A stretch of DNA of 40,663 bases from Candidatus Parabacteroides intestinigallinarum (GCA_019114945.1 DXEN01000066.1:1-40663); one strand, 5' to 3'. Shown: positions 16,933-25,880, counted from the first letter of the stretch. Numbers and translations: made by a program. The notes: a model not told the origin generated them from the sequence alone.

Positions 16933-16954
16933 GTGGTGGATAAAGCATATCTTT

Positions 16955-17809
16955 ATGAATATACAATTGATAGACACCGGTTATTTCTATGCGGACGGGG
17001 GCGCCATGTTCGGCCCGATTCCCAAGACGGCCTGGAGCCGCCGCTACCGGAGCGACGCGTTGAATGGTTGCGTGCTGGCCATGCGTACGGCGGTCGTGCG
17101 CACGGACGAGGGGCGTGTGATCGTGGTCGACAACGGGGCGGGCGACAAGCAACTGCGGAAGTTGATGGGGTATTATCGTTTCTTCGGCCTGCTTGATCTG
17201 GGCGAGCGGCTCCGCGAGCTGGGTATCCGGACGGAGGAGGTGACGGACATGGTGCTCACGCACTTGCATTTCGACCATTGCGGCTATACGACGTTACGCG
17301 GCGCCGCCTCCGGCGCGCTTTCCCTCGCTTTCCCGAACGCCACGCACTGGGTGAGCCGACGGCAATGGGAGAATTTCCTTCATCCGAACGCCTTGGAGCG
17401 GGATTCCTATTTCGAGGAGAACATGCGGCTGGTGGACGAGGCGGGCCGCTTGCGCTTGTTGGACGGCGACGCATGGCTGGCGCCCGGCGTCGAGCTGCGC
17501 CTTTACGATGGGCACACGCCCGGGCAGATCGTCCCTTATATCCACATGCCGGAGCGGACGTACGTCTTCGCCGGCGACGTGATTCCCTTGTGCGCCAGCC
17601 TCTCGCCGGAGTGGATATCCGCTTACGACACGTTCCCCGTCACCTCTTATCAAGAGAAAATCCGGATGTTGGATGAGGCCGTCCGCGAGCGGCAGGCGAT
17701 TATCTTTTGCCACGACGCTTACACCACCCGTGCGACCGTCAAGCGGGTCAACGATTATTATAAGAAAGATGTGGCGTGGAAATGCGGTCTTGAAATAGGG
17801 AAAATGTGA
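16955..17809 (+). CDS. MBL-fold metallo-hydrolase
   Basis: A 284-residue metallo-beta-lactamase-fold enzyme. Metal ligands are visible in THLHFDHCG (His103, His105, Asp107, His108), in GHTPGQI, in FAGDVIP and in FCHDAY near the C-terminus. The AiiA-like layout, with a long segment between the first ligands and GHTPGQ, fits quorum-quenching lactonases or related hydrolases, but the substrate cannot be told. There is no signal peptide, so it is cytoplasmic. A start at 16955 is favoured because it follows the -7 element by 22 bases. Confidence 0.85.
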   Translation: MNIQLIDTGYFYADGGAMFGPIPKTAWSRRYRSDALNGCVLAMRTAVVRTDEGRVIVVDNGAGDKQLRKLMGYYRFFGLLDLGERLRELGIRTEEVTDMVLTHLHFDHCGYTTLRGAASGALSLAFPNATHWVSRRQWENFLHPNALERDSYFEENMRLVDEAGRLRLLDGDAWLAPGVELRLYDGHTPGQIVPYIHMPERTYVFAGDVIPLCASLSPEWISAYDTFPVTSYQEKIRMLDEAVRERQAIIFCHDAYTTRATVKRVNDYYKKDVAWKCGLEIGKM

Positions 17810-17826
17810 AAAGTAGGCCTCCAAAT

Positions 17827-17876
17827 GGCCGGATTGTGTGAAATATACCCCTGTTTTAAGGCCGGATTATGTGAAA
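17827..17876 (+). repeat. Two copies of a 17-bp motif before the ATPase gene
   Basis: GGCCGGATTGTGTGAAA (17827-17843) and GGCCGGATTATGTGAAA (17860-17876) differ at one base and start 33 bases apart. The second copy lies just upstream of the -7 element at 17882, the place for an operator. Confidence 0.6.
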
Positions 17877-17881
17877 ACAGT

Positions 17882-17889
17882 TATCTTTG
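17882..17889 (+). promoter_or_regulatory. -7 element for the DUF4143-type ATPase
   Basis: TATCTTTG lies 25 bases before the ATG at 17915, with TTTT at 17854-17857 as a possible -33 box at 24 bases spacing. Confidence 0.5.
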
Positions 17890-17914
17890 CGGATAGGTAA
17901 AGTGTTTTTGTTAT

Positions 17915-19267
17915 ATGGATAAACTGCTGAGAAGAAAGGTCGACGCATATTTGATGGACTGGAAAAATAAGCCGGATAGAAAGCCGCTTATCATTAAAGG
18001 CGCCCGTCAGATAGGGAAGACTCGCTCTGTGGAATGGTTCGCGAGCCAGAATTATACGAGTGTCATTTCCATAAATTTCGTGGAGCAGACAAAGTATCGG
18101 GAGATCTTCAGCGATGGGTTCGAGGTGGATGTCATACTAAAGAATATCTCGTTGCTGAACCCGGGGGTTCGGTTTATACCGGGCGATACGCTTTTTTTCT
18201 TCGATGAGTTGCAGGCTTGTCCCAATTGCGCTACATCCTTGAAATTCTTTAAGTTGGATGGGCGTTTCGATGTCATCTGTTCCGGCTCCTTGATGGGGAT
18301 TAACTATCGGGAGATAGAATCCAACAGTGTCGGTTATAAGGAAGATTATGAGATGCATTCCATGGATTTCGAGGAGTTCCTTTGGGCGAAAGGTTATTCG
18401 GATGATTTCGTTGAGGACCTTTATGCGCACATGCTCCATATTGAACCTTTTTCCGCTTTGCGGATGGATGTCCTTTTGGAGTTGTTCCGTGATTACGTGA
18501 TTATAGGCGGGATGCCGGAAGTGGTGGATACGTATATCCGGAACAAGAATTTCAGCGGGACGTTGGATATCCAGCGGCAGTTGTTGAAGGATTATGAGGA
18601 GGATATTTCCAAATATGTGGAAGGCTTGGACAAGGCGAAGGTGAAGGCGGTCTATAATCATATTTCCACTTTCTTGGCGAAAGAAAATAAGCGTTTCCAG
18701 ATAACCAAGATAACGAGGAACGCGAGGAACAGGGATTACATCGGTTGTGTGGAATGGCTTGCGGACGCGGGTGTCATTAATGTCTGCTATTGCATGAATC
18801 AACCGGAGCTTCCTCTCAAAGGGAATTACGATCCGAAGCTCTATAAGATCTATTTCAAGGATACGGGTCTTTTGGTCGCGTCGCTTGACGAGGAGGCTCA
18901 GGAGGATTTGAGGGCTAATAAAAATCTGGGCACCTATAAGGGGGCTATTTATGAGAATATCGTAGGAGATATGCTTGTCAAGCAAGGATATCAGCTTTTC
19001 TATTATAAAAGTGACAAACCGGCTCTTGAGATGGATTTCTTTGTCAGGGACGCGGATTCTCTTATTCCGGTAGAGGTGAAAGCCAATGATGGGGCGACAG
19101 CATCGTTGAATAACTTATTGAAAGGGGATAAATATCCGGATGTGAAATATGGCATCAAGTTGGGGTATAGAAACATAGGCTTCAATGGGAAATTCTATAC
19201 GTTCCCTTATTTCTTGACATTCTTGTTGAAGAGATACCTTTGGGATCGGAAAAGGAATACATTATAA
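17915..19267 (+). CDS. AAA-type ATPase with DUF4143-like C-terminus
   Basis: A 450-residue ATPase of the widespread family annotated as ATP-binding protein (AAA_14 plus DUF4143). Walker A is GARQIGKT (residues 29-36) and Walker B is LFFFDELQACP near residue 95. The C-terminal half has the DUF4143 pattern, ending in a PD-(D/E)xK nuclease-like core: ALEMDFFV followed by LIPVEVKAN. The biological role is unknown; the family is common in mobile and accessory parts of Bacteroidetes genomes. Two 17-bp repeats overlap its promoter. Its stop overlaps the stop of the convergent HAD gene by 6 bases, so the two messages are complementary at their 3' ends. Confidence 0.85.
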   Translation: MDKLLRRKVDAYLMDWKNKPDRKPLIIKGARQIGKTRSVEWFASQNYTSVISINFVEQTKYREIFSDGFEVDVILKNISLLNPGVRFIPGDTLFFFDELQACPNCATSLKFFKLDGRFDVICSGSLMGINYREIESNSVGYKEDYEMHSMDFEEFLWAKGYSDDFVEDLYAHMLHIEPFSALRMDVLLELFRDYVIIGGMPEVVDTYIRNKNFSGTLDIQRQLLKDYEEDISKYVEGLDKAKVKAVYNHISTFLAKENKRFQITKITRNARNRDYIGCVEWLADAGVINVCYCMNQPELPLKGNYDPKLYKIYFKDTGLLVASLDEEAQEDLRANKNLGTYKGAIYENIVGDMLVKQGYQLFYYKSDKPALEMDFFVRDADSLIPVEVKANDGATASLNNLLKGDKYPDVKYGIKLGYRNIGFNGKFYTFPYFLTFLLKRYLWDRKRNTL

Positions 19268-19951
19268 TATCCCCCGTATCTCCGCCAGGGAGCGGACGGT
19301 GTAAGTGGGCGTGAAACCTTGGGCGGGCAGGCCGTCGGGATTCAGCCAGATCTGGGCGATGCGGGACTGGTAGGCGCCTACGATGTCGGCTTCCCACGAG
19401 TCGCCGATCATCAGGCTCTCGGCGCGGCGGGAGTTGGTGTTCTTGAGGGCGTAGTCGAAGATGCCCTTGTGGGGCTTTTGGATTTGGGCGTCCTCGGAGA
19501 GGATCATCCGCTCAAAGTAAGGCGCCAGCCCCGCGTTGCTGAGCTTCAGGAATTGCACCTCGCGGAAACCGTTCGAGAGGATGAACATCCGGTAGGAGGG
19601 ACGCAGGTACTCGAGCAGCTCGATGGCGCCGGGGATGAGGCGGGTCTTGGTGGTAGTGCGCCGCAGGAAATCGTCGTTGATGGCCAGCACCTCCTCTTTC
19701 CGCGTAATGCCCAACGGACGGAGCACATAGAGGAAACGGTCCAGGATGAGCGTGGGCCGGTCGATCTCGCCTCGGCGGTATTTCGCCCACAAGTCGAGGT
19801 TGTGCGGCATATAGATACCATAGAAAGCCTCGAAGGAGGCATAATACCGATCCAGGTGATAATCGGTATAAATCTCTTCGAGGCATTCCTTATTATTATG
19901 GTACGTATCCCACAGGGTATCGTCCAGATCGATGAAAAGGCTTTTGTACAT
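19262..19951 (-). CDS. HAD phosphatase, YjjG-like nucleotidase
   Basis: A 229-residue HAD hydrolase. Motif I is FIDLDDTLWD (Asp8 and Asp10), motif II is ILSNGF, motif III Lys is in IQKPHKGIF, and motif IV is MIGDSWEADI. The QKPHKGIFDYAL and DSWEADIVGA pattern fits the YjjG family, which removes phosphate from noncanonical pyrimidine nucleotides. A longer frame to 20248 overlaps the preceding lipoprotein gene and is rejected; the ATG at 19951 lies five bases after that gene's stop. It is the last gene of the rsmI unit. Confidence 0.85.
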   Translation of the reverse strand: MYKSLFIDLDDTLWDTYHNNKECLEEIYTDYHLDRYYASFEAFYGIYMPHNLDLWAKYRRGEIDRPTLILDRFLYVLRPLGITRKEEVLAINDDFLRRTTTKTRLIPGAIELLEYLRPSYRMFILSNGFREVQFLKLSNAGLAPYFERMILSEDAQIQKPHKGIFDYALKNTNSRRAESLMIGDSWEADIVGAYQSRIAQIWLNPDGLPAQGFTPTYTVRSLAEIRGIL

Positions 19952-19956
19952 CGTTA

Positions 19957-20829
19957 TCAGCTGACTTCGATTACCAAATATTTGCCCAAGCTCCAGAAGG
20001 CTTTCTCGTCCTTTATATATAAGGTAAGATTGCCGTCCTCGTCCTCCACGAACTCGTAGGAGCCTTCCGGGTGGTTCGATTTCAGCTTGGCCTTTCCGGC
20101 GAACAAGGGAATCTCTTTTACCTCGCGGATGTCGACGGAGATGAAGTAATCCTTGTTGAAACCGGCCTGCAACACTTTCGACTTGGAGAACAATCCGCCT
20201 CCCGATAGGATTTTCTGCTCCTTCAGTTCCTTGGAGGTGCCGAAGCAATAGTAGGCGGTGTGCAGCTCCTTATCCTGAGCGCTGATCTTCTCGGATTGCG
20301 CCTGCGTGGTGGTGGCCAGTTCCTCCACGTCCTCGTTCAGGGCGGCAACGGTCTCATCCAGCTCCTGGATGCGTACGTCTTTCTTCGCCAAGTCCTCTTG
20401 CAGGGCGGCGATCATGGTCGTCTTTTGGTCCAGTTCCGAGGAGAGCCGCTGGATGGTCTTGCGCAGGGCGGCCGACTGTATGCCGCTCTTCTCCAATTTC
20501 TTTTCCAACTCGCTGATTTGTTCCTTGTTGCGTTTCAATGTTTCCCGGATCAGTTGCATATTCTGCTTGATCTTCTCCTGACGGGAAAGATCCAGCTCCC
20601 CGCCCGTCTGCTGCTGGATGGTGAGGTAATTCTCCGCATCGCGTATGGATTGGAAATCAGACTCGATGTCATTCAAGGTGGCGAGCATGTCGTTCAGCTC
20701 ATCCGTGTTCTTTGTGTTCTCGATACGCAAGGAATCGTTTTCGGCTTTCAATTTCTTGTACTCCGCCGATTGTTGCCCGCACGCGGTAAGCAGTGTCGCG
20801 CAAATACATGCTAATGCTACTTTCTTCAT
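19957..20829 (-). CDS. Coiled-coil lipoprotein
   Basis: A 290-residue protein with a lipoprotein signal (CATLLTAC, Cys17), a long heptad-rich coiled coil (about residues 20-190) and a C-terminal beta-rich domain of about 100 residues (HTAYYCFGTSKELKEQKIL and KAFWSLGKYLVIEV). I recall similar proteins in many Bacteroidales, with no assigned function. A link between membrane and cell wall is a guess from the shape. It follows rsmI by 19 bases and precedes the HAD gene by five. Confidence 0.8.
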   Translation of the reverse strand: MKKVALACICATLLTACGQQSAEYKKLKAENDSLRIENTKNTDELNDMLATLNDIESDFQSIRDAENYLTIQQQTGGELDLSRQEKIKQNMQLIRETLKRNKEQISELEKKLEKSGIQSAALRKTIQRLSSELDQKTTMIAALQEDLAKKDVRIQELDETVAALNEDVEELATTTQAQSEKISAQDKELHTAYYCFGTSKELKEQKILSGGGLFSKSKVLQAGFNKDYFISVDIREVKEIPLFAGKAKLKSNHPEGSYEFVEDEDGNLTLYIKDEKAFWSLGKYLVIEVS

Positions 20830-20848
20830 ATTCTTTTTGCTTGTTAAG

Positions 20849-21562
20849 TTAAACCTCTTTTTTATACTCGTTGTTCTCTTTCTCTTTTTTCTCCTTCAGT
20901 CCTCCTACTATAATAACAATCTCGCCCTTTGGTTCGTTCAGCGTATAGTGCCGAATTACCTCTTCCATGGTGCCCCGTGTTGTCTCCTCGTGTATTTTCG
21001 ATATCTCGCGGGAGACGGACACCGGTCGGTCGAGACCAAAGTATTCCGCGAATTGGGTGAGCGTCTTGACCAGCCGGAAGGGCGATTCGTAGAAGATCAT
21101 CGTCCGTTCCTCCGTGGCGAGTTCCTTGAGCCGGGTCTGCCTGCCTTTCTTCTGGGGCAGGAAACCCTCGAAGCAGAAGCGTTCGTTGGGCAAGCCCGAG
21201 GCGACCAAGGCCGGTACGAACGCCGTGGCGCCCGGCAGGCATTCTACCTCGATGCCTTGACGCACGCACTCGCGTACCAGCATGAAGCCCGGGTCGGAGA
21301 TCGCCGGCGTGCCCGCGTCGGACACCAGCGCGATGTTCTCCCCGCCTTTCACGCGGGCCGCCATCCGTTCCACCGTTTGGTGCTCGTTGAACTTATGATG
21401 CGACAGCATTTTGTTCTGTATCTCAAAATGCTTTAGCAAGATGCCCGTGGTACGCGTGTCTTCCGCCAAAATAAGGTCGGCTTCCTTGAGCGAGCGAATC
21501 GCCCGGAAGGTCATGTCCTCTAAATTGCCGATCGGAGTCGGTACGATAGTCAGTTTTGCCAT
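20849..21562 (-). CDS. rsmI: 16S rRNA (cytidine1402-2'-O)-methyltransferase
   Basis: A 237-residue RsmI. It adds the 2'-O-methyl group of 16S rRNA C1402 using SAM. Motifs are TIVPTPIGNLEDMTFRA at the N-terminus, LAEDTRTTGILL, SDAGTPAISDPG and GATAFVPALVASGL, all in the expected order. The C-terminal HTH-like tail of some RsmI proteins is shortened to a charged end (KEKKEKENNEYKKEV). It is preceded by a 15-base gap after the hypothetical gene ending at 21578. Confidence 0.95.
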   Translation of the reverse strand: MAKLTIVPTPIGNLEDMTFRAIRSLKEADLILAEDTRTTGILLKHFEIQNKMLSHHKFNEHQTVERMAARVKGGENIALVSDAGTPAISDPGFMLVRECVRQGIEVECLPGATAFVPALVASGLPNERFCFEGFLPQKKGRQTRLKELATEERTMIFYESPFRLVKTLTQFAEYFGLDRPVSVSREISKIHEETTRGTMEEVIRHYTLNEPKGEIVIIVGGLKEKKEKENNEYKKEV

Positions 21563-21577
21563 ACCTTATTATATATA

Positions 21578-22252
21578 TTATAGGAAGCGTTTCTCCAATA
21601 ATCGGATGAAATCCGCGACTGATGTATTCTCTATGTCCCATTTCAGCGTATCGCTGAGATAAGCGACCGACTCCTCGTACGAGGAAAGAGCGTTTAGGTC
21701 CTCGATGGCCCGGTTCATCGCCTCCTCATTTCCCCCGAACAGCTCTCGGCGGAAGCGGAAACGGTCGTTTAGGCTGAATGCTTTCCGGAAGTCGGCGAGA
21801 TGCCTCTTCTCCAAAAGGTCGTTGAGCGAGCGGCTTGCCGTTTCCGCGGAGATCGCCTTACGGGGAATCTCCGTCGGGATAGTTTCCGGTGTTTCCGCCT
21901 CGGCTGGCGCTTCCTCGGGCTGGCTATCCGGCTCGGTTATTATCTCCGGTTCGGCGGTCGTATCCGCTTCGGGGATTGTTTCCGTGTCGGGTGTCGCTTC
22001 TGGGACGAAAGCGGCGGTCCGGTGCTCCGGAATCGACTCGATGACGCGAGCGTGCTCTTCCATCTGTTCGCGCAGCGCCTCGATCTGTAAGTTCTCCAAA
22101 GCGTGGAGGTCTTTCAATATTTTATGTGTTAACTGAAATGTCCCCTCGAAGAAAGACGCGGGATAGAATTCCGCCTCTCTCATTGCCGCCACCTGCCGGT
22201 CTAAAGTCTGGATATCTGCCAGCAGGTTGTCTATTTCCTTTCTGTTCGCCAT
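21578..22252 (-). CDS. Bacteroidales hypothetical protein with acidic linker
   Basis: A 224-residue soluble protein. An N-terminal helical domain (residues 1-75; MANRKEIDNLLADIQTLDRQ) and a C-terminal helical domain (from about 135) are joined by a long Pro/Glu/Thr linker such as EPDSQPEEAPAEAETPE. The C-terminal domain contains LEKRHLADFRKAFSLNDRFRFRREL, which resembles conserved unnamed Bacteroidales proteins I remember next to nucleic-acid genes. Function unknown. It heads the unit with rsmI, the coiled-coil lipoprotein and the HAD phosphatase. Confidence 0.75.
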   Translation of the reverse strand: MANRKEIDNLLADIQTLDRQVAAMREAEFYPASFFEGTFQLTHKILKDLHALENLQIEALREQMEEHARVIESIPEHRTAAFVPEATPDTETIPEADTTAEPEIITEPDSQPEEAPAEAETPETIPTEIPRKAISAETASRSLNDLLEKRHLADFRKAFSLNDRFRFRRELFGGNEEAMNRAIEDLNALSSYEESVAYLSDTLKWDIENTSVADFIRLLEKRFL

Positions 22253-22295
22253 TTGCTCAAACGCTCTAATCCGTCATTCTTCAGGATGTTTGGGA

Positions 22296-22303
22296 CAAAA
22301 ATA
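22296..22303 (-). promoter_or_regulatory. -7 element for the rsmI unit
   Basis: The minus strand reads TATTTTTG, 44 bases upstream of the ATG at 22252. It lies in the 98-base gap after the RecD-like gene. Confidence 0.45.
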
Positions 22304-22350
22304 CGTATTTTCTCGCCAATGAAAGGTGTCTTCGGGGGAAAATATCGCGC

Positions 22351-23766
22351 TTATTCTATGAAATCATCGGGCAGGTTCACCAAATACAGGTGGTGGGTCG
22401 CCCGTGTGAAGGCCGTGTAGAGCCATCGGTAGAAATCCTCGCCCAGGTATTCCTCGGTCATGTAGCCGATGTCGAGGAAGACGTTCATCCATTGTCCGCC
22501 TTGCGCCTTGTGGCACGTCACCGCGTAGGCGTATTTCACTTGGGCGGCGTTGTAAAACGGGTCGACTTTCATCTTACGCATCTTACCCGCCTTGGTCGGT
22601 ATGTCGGCGTAATCTTCCAATACCGTGTAGAACAGCTTGTCGTTGAGCTCTTTCGGCAATGCGGGCGAGTCGGTGCGCAAGGTGTCTAACAGGATTTTCA
22701 GGTCGATCTCCGTGTCATAATCGGGGAAGCGGGCCGTGATGTCCGCGAAGCGAAACCCGTACAATTCCGTGACGTGACGCACGCGAAGCACTTGCAGGAT
22801 CTCGCCATTCGCGATAAAGTCCGTCTCTTCCTGCTTGGTCGCCCAATAATAATTGTTCTTGGCCACCATCAGGCGGTCGCCCGCCGACAATTCTTCCTCG
22901 CGGTACAGGATGCGGTTGCGTATACCATTATTATATAGGTTCGCCCGTTTGTTCGATCGTGTTATCACCATCGTCTCCTCGATGCCGTCCCGGCTGTAGG
23001 CGGAGGAGAGTTCCTCTATCAGGTCCTCGCCGCTCACTTTCGTGAAGTCGGAGAAGCCGGCCAGCCGCAACTTAGGGAAGATCTCGACCCGCTGATTCCG
23101 CAATGCCTCCCGCAGGCGTGTGGCGTTATACAAGATGCCGGAGTCCTCGCTTTGCCGGACCACTTGCGTCAGCGTAATTTCCCGGACCCGCAAGTTGTAT
23201 CCGCTGAATGTCGCCGCGTCCAGGGCTGGACTTTCCGTCCGCGACACGGGCGGTAGCTGGGCGACATCGCCCATGAGGATCAGCCGGCAACGCTCGCCGG
23301 AATAGACGTAGTGAATCAGGTCGTCCAGCAAACGTCCCGAGCCGAACACGAAAGAATCCAGCCCGTCGTTCGCGATCATGGAGGCCTCGTCGACGATGAA
23401 AAGCGTATCCTTGTGCAAGTTTTCCATCGGGACGAAGTTGGTAACCTCGTTCGAGAACGCCCGTTGCCGATAGATTTTCTTGTGGATCGTGTACGCCTTT
23501 TGTCCCGCGTAGCCGGAGAACACCTTGGCGGCCCTTCCGGTCGGGGCCAGTAAGAGGGTTTTCCATTGGTAGCTGCTCAGCGTTTTCACCAGCGCGCCTA
23601 CCAACGATGTCTTGCCGGTACCGGCATATCCTTTGAGGAGAAGGAGGCTGTCCGGATCCTCGGAAAGGAGGAAATCGGAGAGCGATTGGAGGGCCAAAAG
23701 CTGGTCTTCCGTCGGTTTATAGGGGAAATTTTCCCCAATTTGCCTGCTTATATGACTATTTATCAT
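22351..23766 (-). CDS. RecD-like superfamily 1 DNA helicase
   Basis: A 471-residue SF1 helicase of the RecD/UvrD_C_2 type, shorter than true RecD2. Walker A is GYAGTGKT (residues 46-53), Walker B is FIVDEASMI, motif III is LMGDVAQLPPV, and the C-terminal motifs include AYAVTCHKAQGGQW and RWLYTAFTRATHHLYLV. It likely unwinds DNA in repair or recombination. There is no RecB or RecC in the window. A TATCTTTA box about 30 bases before the start may be its -7 element. Confidence 0.9.
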   Translation of the reverse strand: MINSHISRQIGENFPYKPTEDQLLALQSLSDFLLSEDPDSLLLLKGYAGTGKTSLVGALVKTLSSYQWKTLLLAPTGRAAKVFSGYAGQKAYTIHKKIYRQRAFSNEVTNFVPMENLHKDTLFIVDEASMIANDGLDSFVFGSGRLLDDLIHYVYSGERCRLILMGDVAQLPPVSRTESPALDAATFSGYNLRVREITLTQVVRQSEDSGILYNATRLREALRNQRVEIFPKLRLAGFSDFTKVSGEDLIEELSSAYSRDGIEETMVITRSNKRANLYNNGIRNRILYREEELSAGDRLMVAKNNYYWATKQEETDFIANGEILQVLRVRHVTELYGFRFADITARFPDYDTEIDLKILLDTLRTDSPALPKELNDKLFYTVLEDYADIPTKAGKMRKMKVDPFYNAAQVKYAYAVTCHKAQGGQWMNVFLDIGYMTEEYLGEDFYRWLYTAFTRATHHLYLVNLPDDFIE

Positions 23767-23817
23767 TTTCTTCGCATAAATTTTCGCTCTAAAGATAGTG
23801 TATTAAATATTCTTTCT

Positions 23818-23825
23818 TAAATTTG
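23818..23825 (+). promoter_or_regulatory. -7 element for the DUF3822-rsmD operon
   Basis: TAAATTTG lies 35 bases before the ATG at 23860. No clear -33 box is seen. Confidence 0.45.
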
Positions 23826-23859
23826 CCGTACGAAATAAATTCAAAAAACAATACAAACC

Positions 23860-24495
23860 ATGAAAGTTACATTGAAGATTTTATTGGCAGCCGCAGTAGT
23901 GGTGCTGTGTTACATGTGCTATCGCAGTGTTAGAACACCTATGGAGTATGATGATGAAAAGGAGGCTCGTGACAATGCGATTATCGCTCGCTTGGTAGAG
24001 ATTCGTAAGGCGCAGATCGAGTACAAGAACGTGTACAAGACTCACGCCGGAAGTTTCGATGACCTGGAGAAGTTCTTGAATACGGACAAGTTGCCGTTCT
24101 TGATTAAGGAGGGTGAGTTGACCGATGAGCAGTTGGAGCAAGGTATGACGGAGCAAGAGGCCGTAAAGAAGGGCTTGATCAAGCGTGATACCGTGTGGGT
24201 ATTGGCGAAGGATACGATCCTGGGCAAGGGGTATGATGTTTCGCAGATGCGTTACGTTCCGGGCGTTCCGGGCGAGAAGATCACGTTCCATATGGATACC
24301 GCTACGTTGCAATCCGGTTCGGGTTACGAGATCAAGGTGTTCGTTTGCGAGGTTCCGTTCGCCGACTATTTGCGTGACATGGACGCTCAGTTGACGTACA
24401 ACAACATCGACAAGGCGCAGAAGCAAGGCAAATATCCGGGCTTGCGTGTCGGTTCGTTGGAAGAGATCAACAACAATGCGGGTAACTGGGAGTAA
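23860..24495 (+). CDS. Membrane-anchored hypothetical protein
   Basis: A 211-residue protein with one N-terminal hydrophobic segment (LKILLAAAVVVLCYMCY) and a periplasmic body. The body opens with IIARLVEIRKAQIEYKNVYKTHAGSFDDLEKFL, reminiscent of the pilin-like type II secretion fold after the membrane helix, but there is no prepilin peptidase site. I recall it as a conserved Bacteroidales gene just before DUF3822 and rsmD. Function unknown. The next gene starts 18 bases later. Confidence 0.8.
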   Translation: MKVTLKILLAAAVVVLCYMCYRSVRTPMEYDDEKEARDNAIIARLVEIRKAQIEYKNVYKTHAGSFDDLEKFLNTDKLPFLIKEGELTDEQLEQGMTEQEAVKKGLIKRDTVWVLAKDTILGKGYDVSQMRYVPGVPGEKITFHMDTATLQSGSGYEIKVFVCEVPFADYLRDMDAQLTYNNIDKAQKQGKYPGLRVGSLEEINNNAGNWE

Positions 24496-24512
24496 TCGGC
24501 GGTTGTGTCGGT

Positions 24513-25343
24513 ATGACTGTCCATGTTCCTGATACATTGACAATCGATTATTCGGAGAAGTATATTATGTCCATCCGGCTTCGGCCGGGTGGACTTTCTT
24601 TTTCCGGATACGCTCCGTCGGAAGCGGAGAGTTTCTTCTATCGCGAGGTGGAGTTCGATCGGGCGGTCCCGTTCCTCTCCTCGCTCCAGGAATTCTTCTT
24701 CGCCAACGAGTGTTTGTCGTGGGCGTACAAACGTGTTCATGTCGTGAGCGTATCCGCCGGATATACGATCGTGCCGCGGTCCTTTTTCCGGGAGGAGGAG
24801 AAAGGGCGGTTGCTGGATTTCAATTTCGCCGTACCGAGCCCGTTTTGCCGGAGCCAGTCGCTGGCGGGCGAGGAGGCGGAGCTGGTCTATCCGATGGATG
24901 AGGATGTGTATAAGTTTTGTTCCCGTTCGTTGTCGCGGCCTTTTTTCTCGCATTATTTGGTGCCGTTGCTGGATCTTTGGAAAAAACGAAGCCGCTCGGT
25001 GGCGGCACGGCAGATGTATGTCGTCGTGGAGAAAGGCCGGATGGACGTGGCTTGCTATGCGTCAGGCGGCGGGTTGTTGTTCGTGAATACGTTCCCGATC
25101 AGCCGTGCGGACGATCGGATGTATTATATATTATATGTATGGAAAGAGGTCGGTTTGGACCCTCGGGAGGATCAGTTGCTTTTGTCCGGCGAGCCGCGGT
25201 TGACGGCAGATCTGGGTGATAGCTTGCGGATGTACTTGCGGCACGTCCAGCCGATGGAGATTCCGTCGGAGGCTTATTTGTGGGGGACGGAAGTGGCGAA
25301 AGCCCCGTTGGATGTAATTTCATTATTCGTATGCGAATCATAA
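24513..25343 (+). CDS. DUF3822 family protein
   Basis: A 276-residue soluble protein of DUF3822, a Bacteroidetes family that looks like a distant relative of the actin-like ATPase fold used by PilM/GspL proteins. Visible pieces are TLTIDYSEKYIMSIRL, LSWAYKRVHVVSVSAGYTIVP, and YVVVEKGRMDVACYASGGGLLFVNTF, a strand pattern like the second actin-like subdomain. Its place after a pilin-like membrane protein fits that idea. Its 3' end overlaps the start of rsmD by 13 bases. Confidence 0.8.
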   Translation: MTVHVPDTLTIDYSEKYIMSIRLRPGGLSFSGYAPSEAESFFYREVEFDRAVPFLSSLQEFFFANECLSWAYKRVHVVSVSAGYTIVPRSFFREEEKGRLLDFNFAVPSPFCRSQSLAGEEAELVYPMDEDVYKFCSRSLSRPFFSHYLVPLLDLWKKRSRSVAARQMYVVVEKGRMDVACYASGGGLLFVNTFPISRADDRMYYILYVWKEVGLDPREDQLLLSGEPRLTADLGDSLRMYLRHVQPMEIPSEAYLWGTEVAKAPLDVISLFVCES

Positions 25344-25870
25344 GTGGTATATATGGCCGTCGGCGTTTCGAGGTGCCCGCTTCTTTTAGCGCGCGCCCTA
25401 CGACCGACTTCGCGAAAGAGAATCTGTTCAATGTCATCAACAATCTGATGGATTTCGAGGGAGCCGACGCGCTTGACTTGTTCGCGGGCACGGGCAGCAT
25501 TTCGTTCGAGCTGCTCTCGCGAGGATGCCGTCGGGTGACCGCGGTGGAGAAGAACGCGGCGCACGCCTCCTTTATCGCGAAGGTGGCGAGGGAATTGAAG
25601 ACGGATGCCCTCGATTTGGTGCGGGGAGACGTGTTCCGTTATCTCAAATCCGCTCCGAAGGAGGGTTTCGATATCATCTTCGCCGATCCGCCTTATAGCC
25701 TGCCCGAATTGCCGGAGGTGCCGACGCGGGTGCTCGAAGGCGGTTTGTTGCGGGTGGATGGCGTGTTTATCATGGAACATTCGAAGGCGAACGATTTCTC
25801 CGCCTTGCCGTATTTCCATCAGCACCGGGCGTATGGCTCCGTCAACTTTAGTATTTTCCGGAGAACATAG
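25331..25870 (+). CDS. rsmD: 16S rRNA (guanine966-N2)-methyltransferase
   Basis: A 179-residue RsmD. It methylates G966 of 16S rRNA with SAM. Motifs are IISGIYGRRRFEVP at the N-terminus, RPTTDFAKENLFNVI, the SAM-binding DLFAGTGS (49-56) and the catalytic ADPPY (118-122). The ATG at 25331 is chosen because it gives the standard MRIISG N-terminus; a longer frame from 25280 does not. Its first 13 bases overlap DUF3822. Confidence 0.95.
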   Translation: MRIISGIYGRRRFEVPASFSARPTTDFAKENLFNVINNLMDFEGADALDLFAGTGSISFELLSRGCRRVTAVEKNAAHASFIAKVARELKTDALDLVRGDVFRYLKSAPKEGFDIIFADPPYSLPELPEVPTRVLEGGLLRVDGVFIMEHSKANDFSALPYFHQHRAYGSVNFSIFRRT

Positions 25871-25880
25871 GTGCGTGGAG

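Noticed and set aside
19952-20248. Upstream extension of the HAD phosphatase frame
   Set aside because: It lies inside the coiled-coil lipoprotein gene, and the ATG at 19951 gives the correct HAD motif I at residues 8-12.
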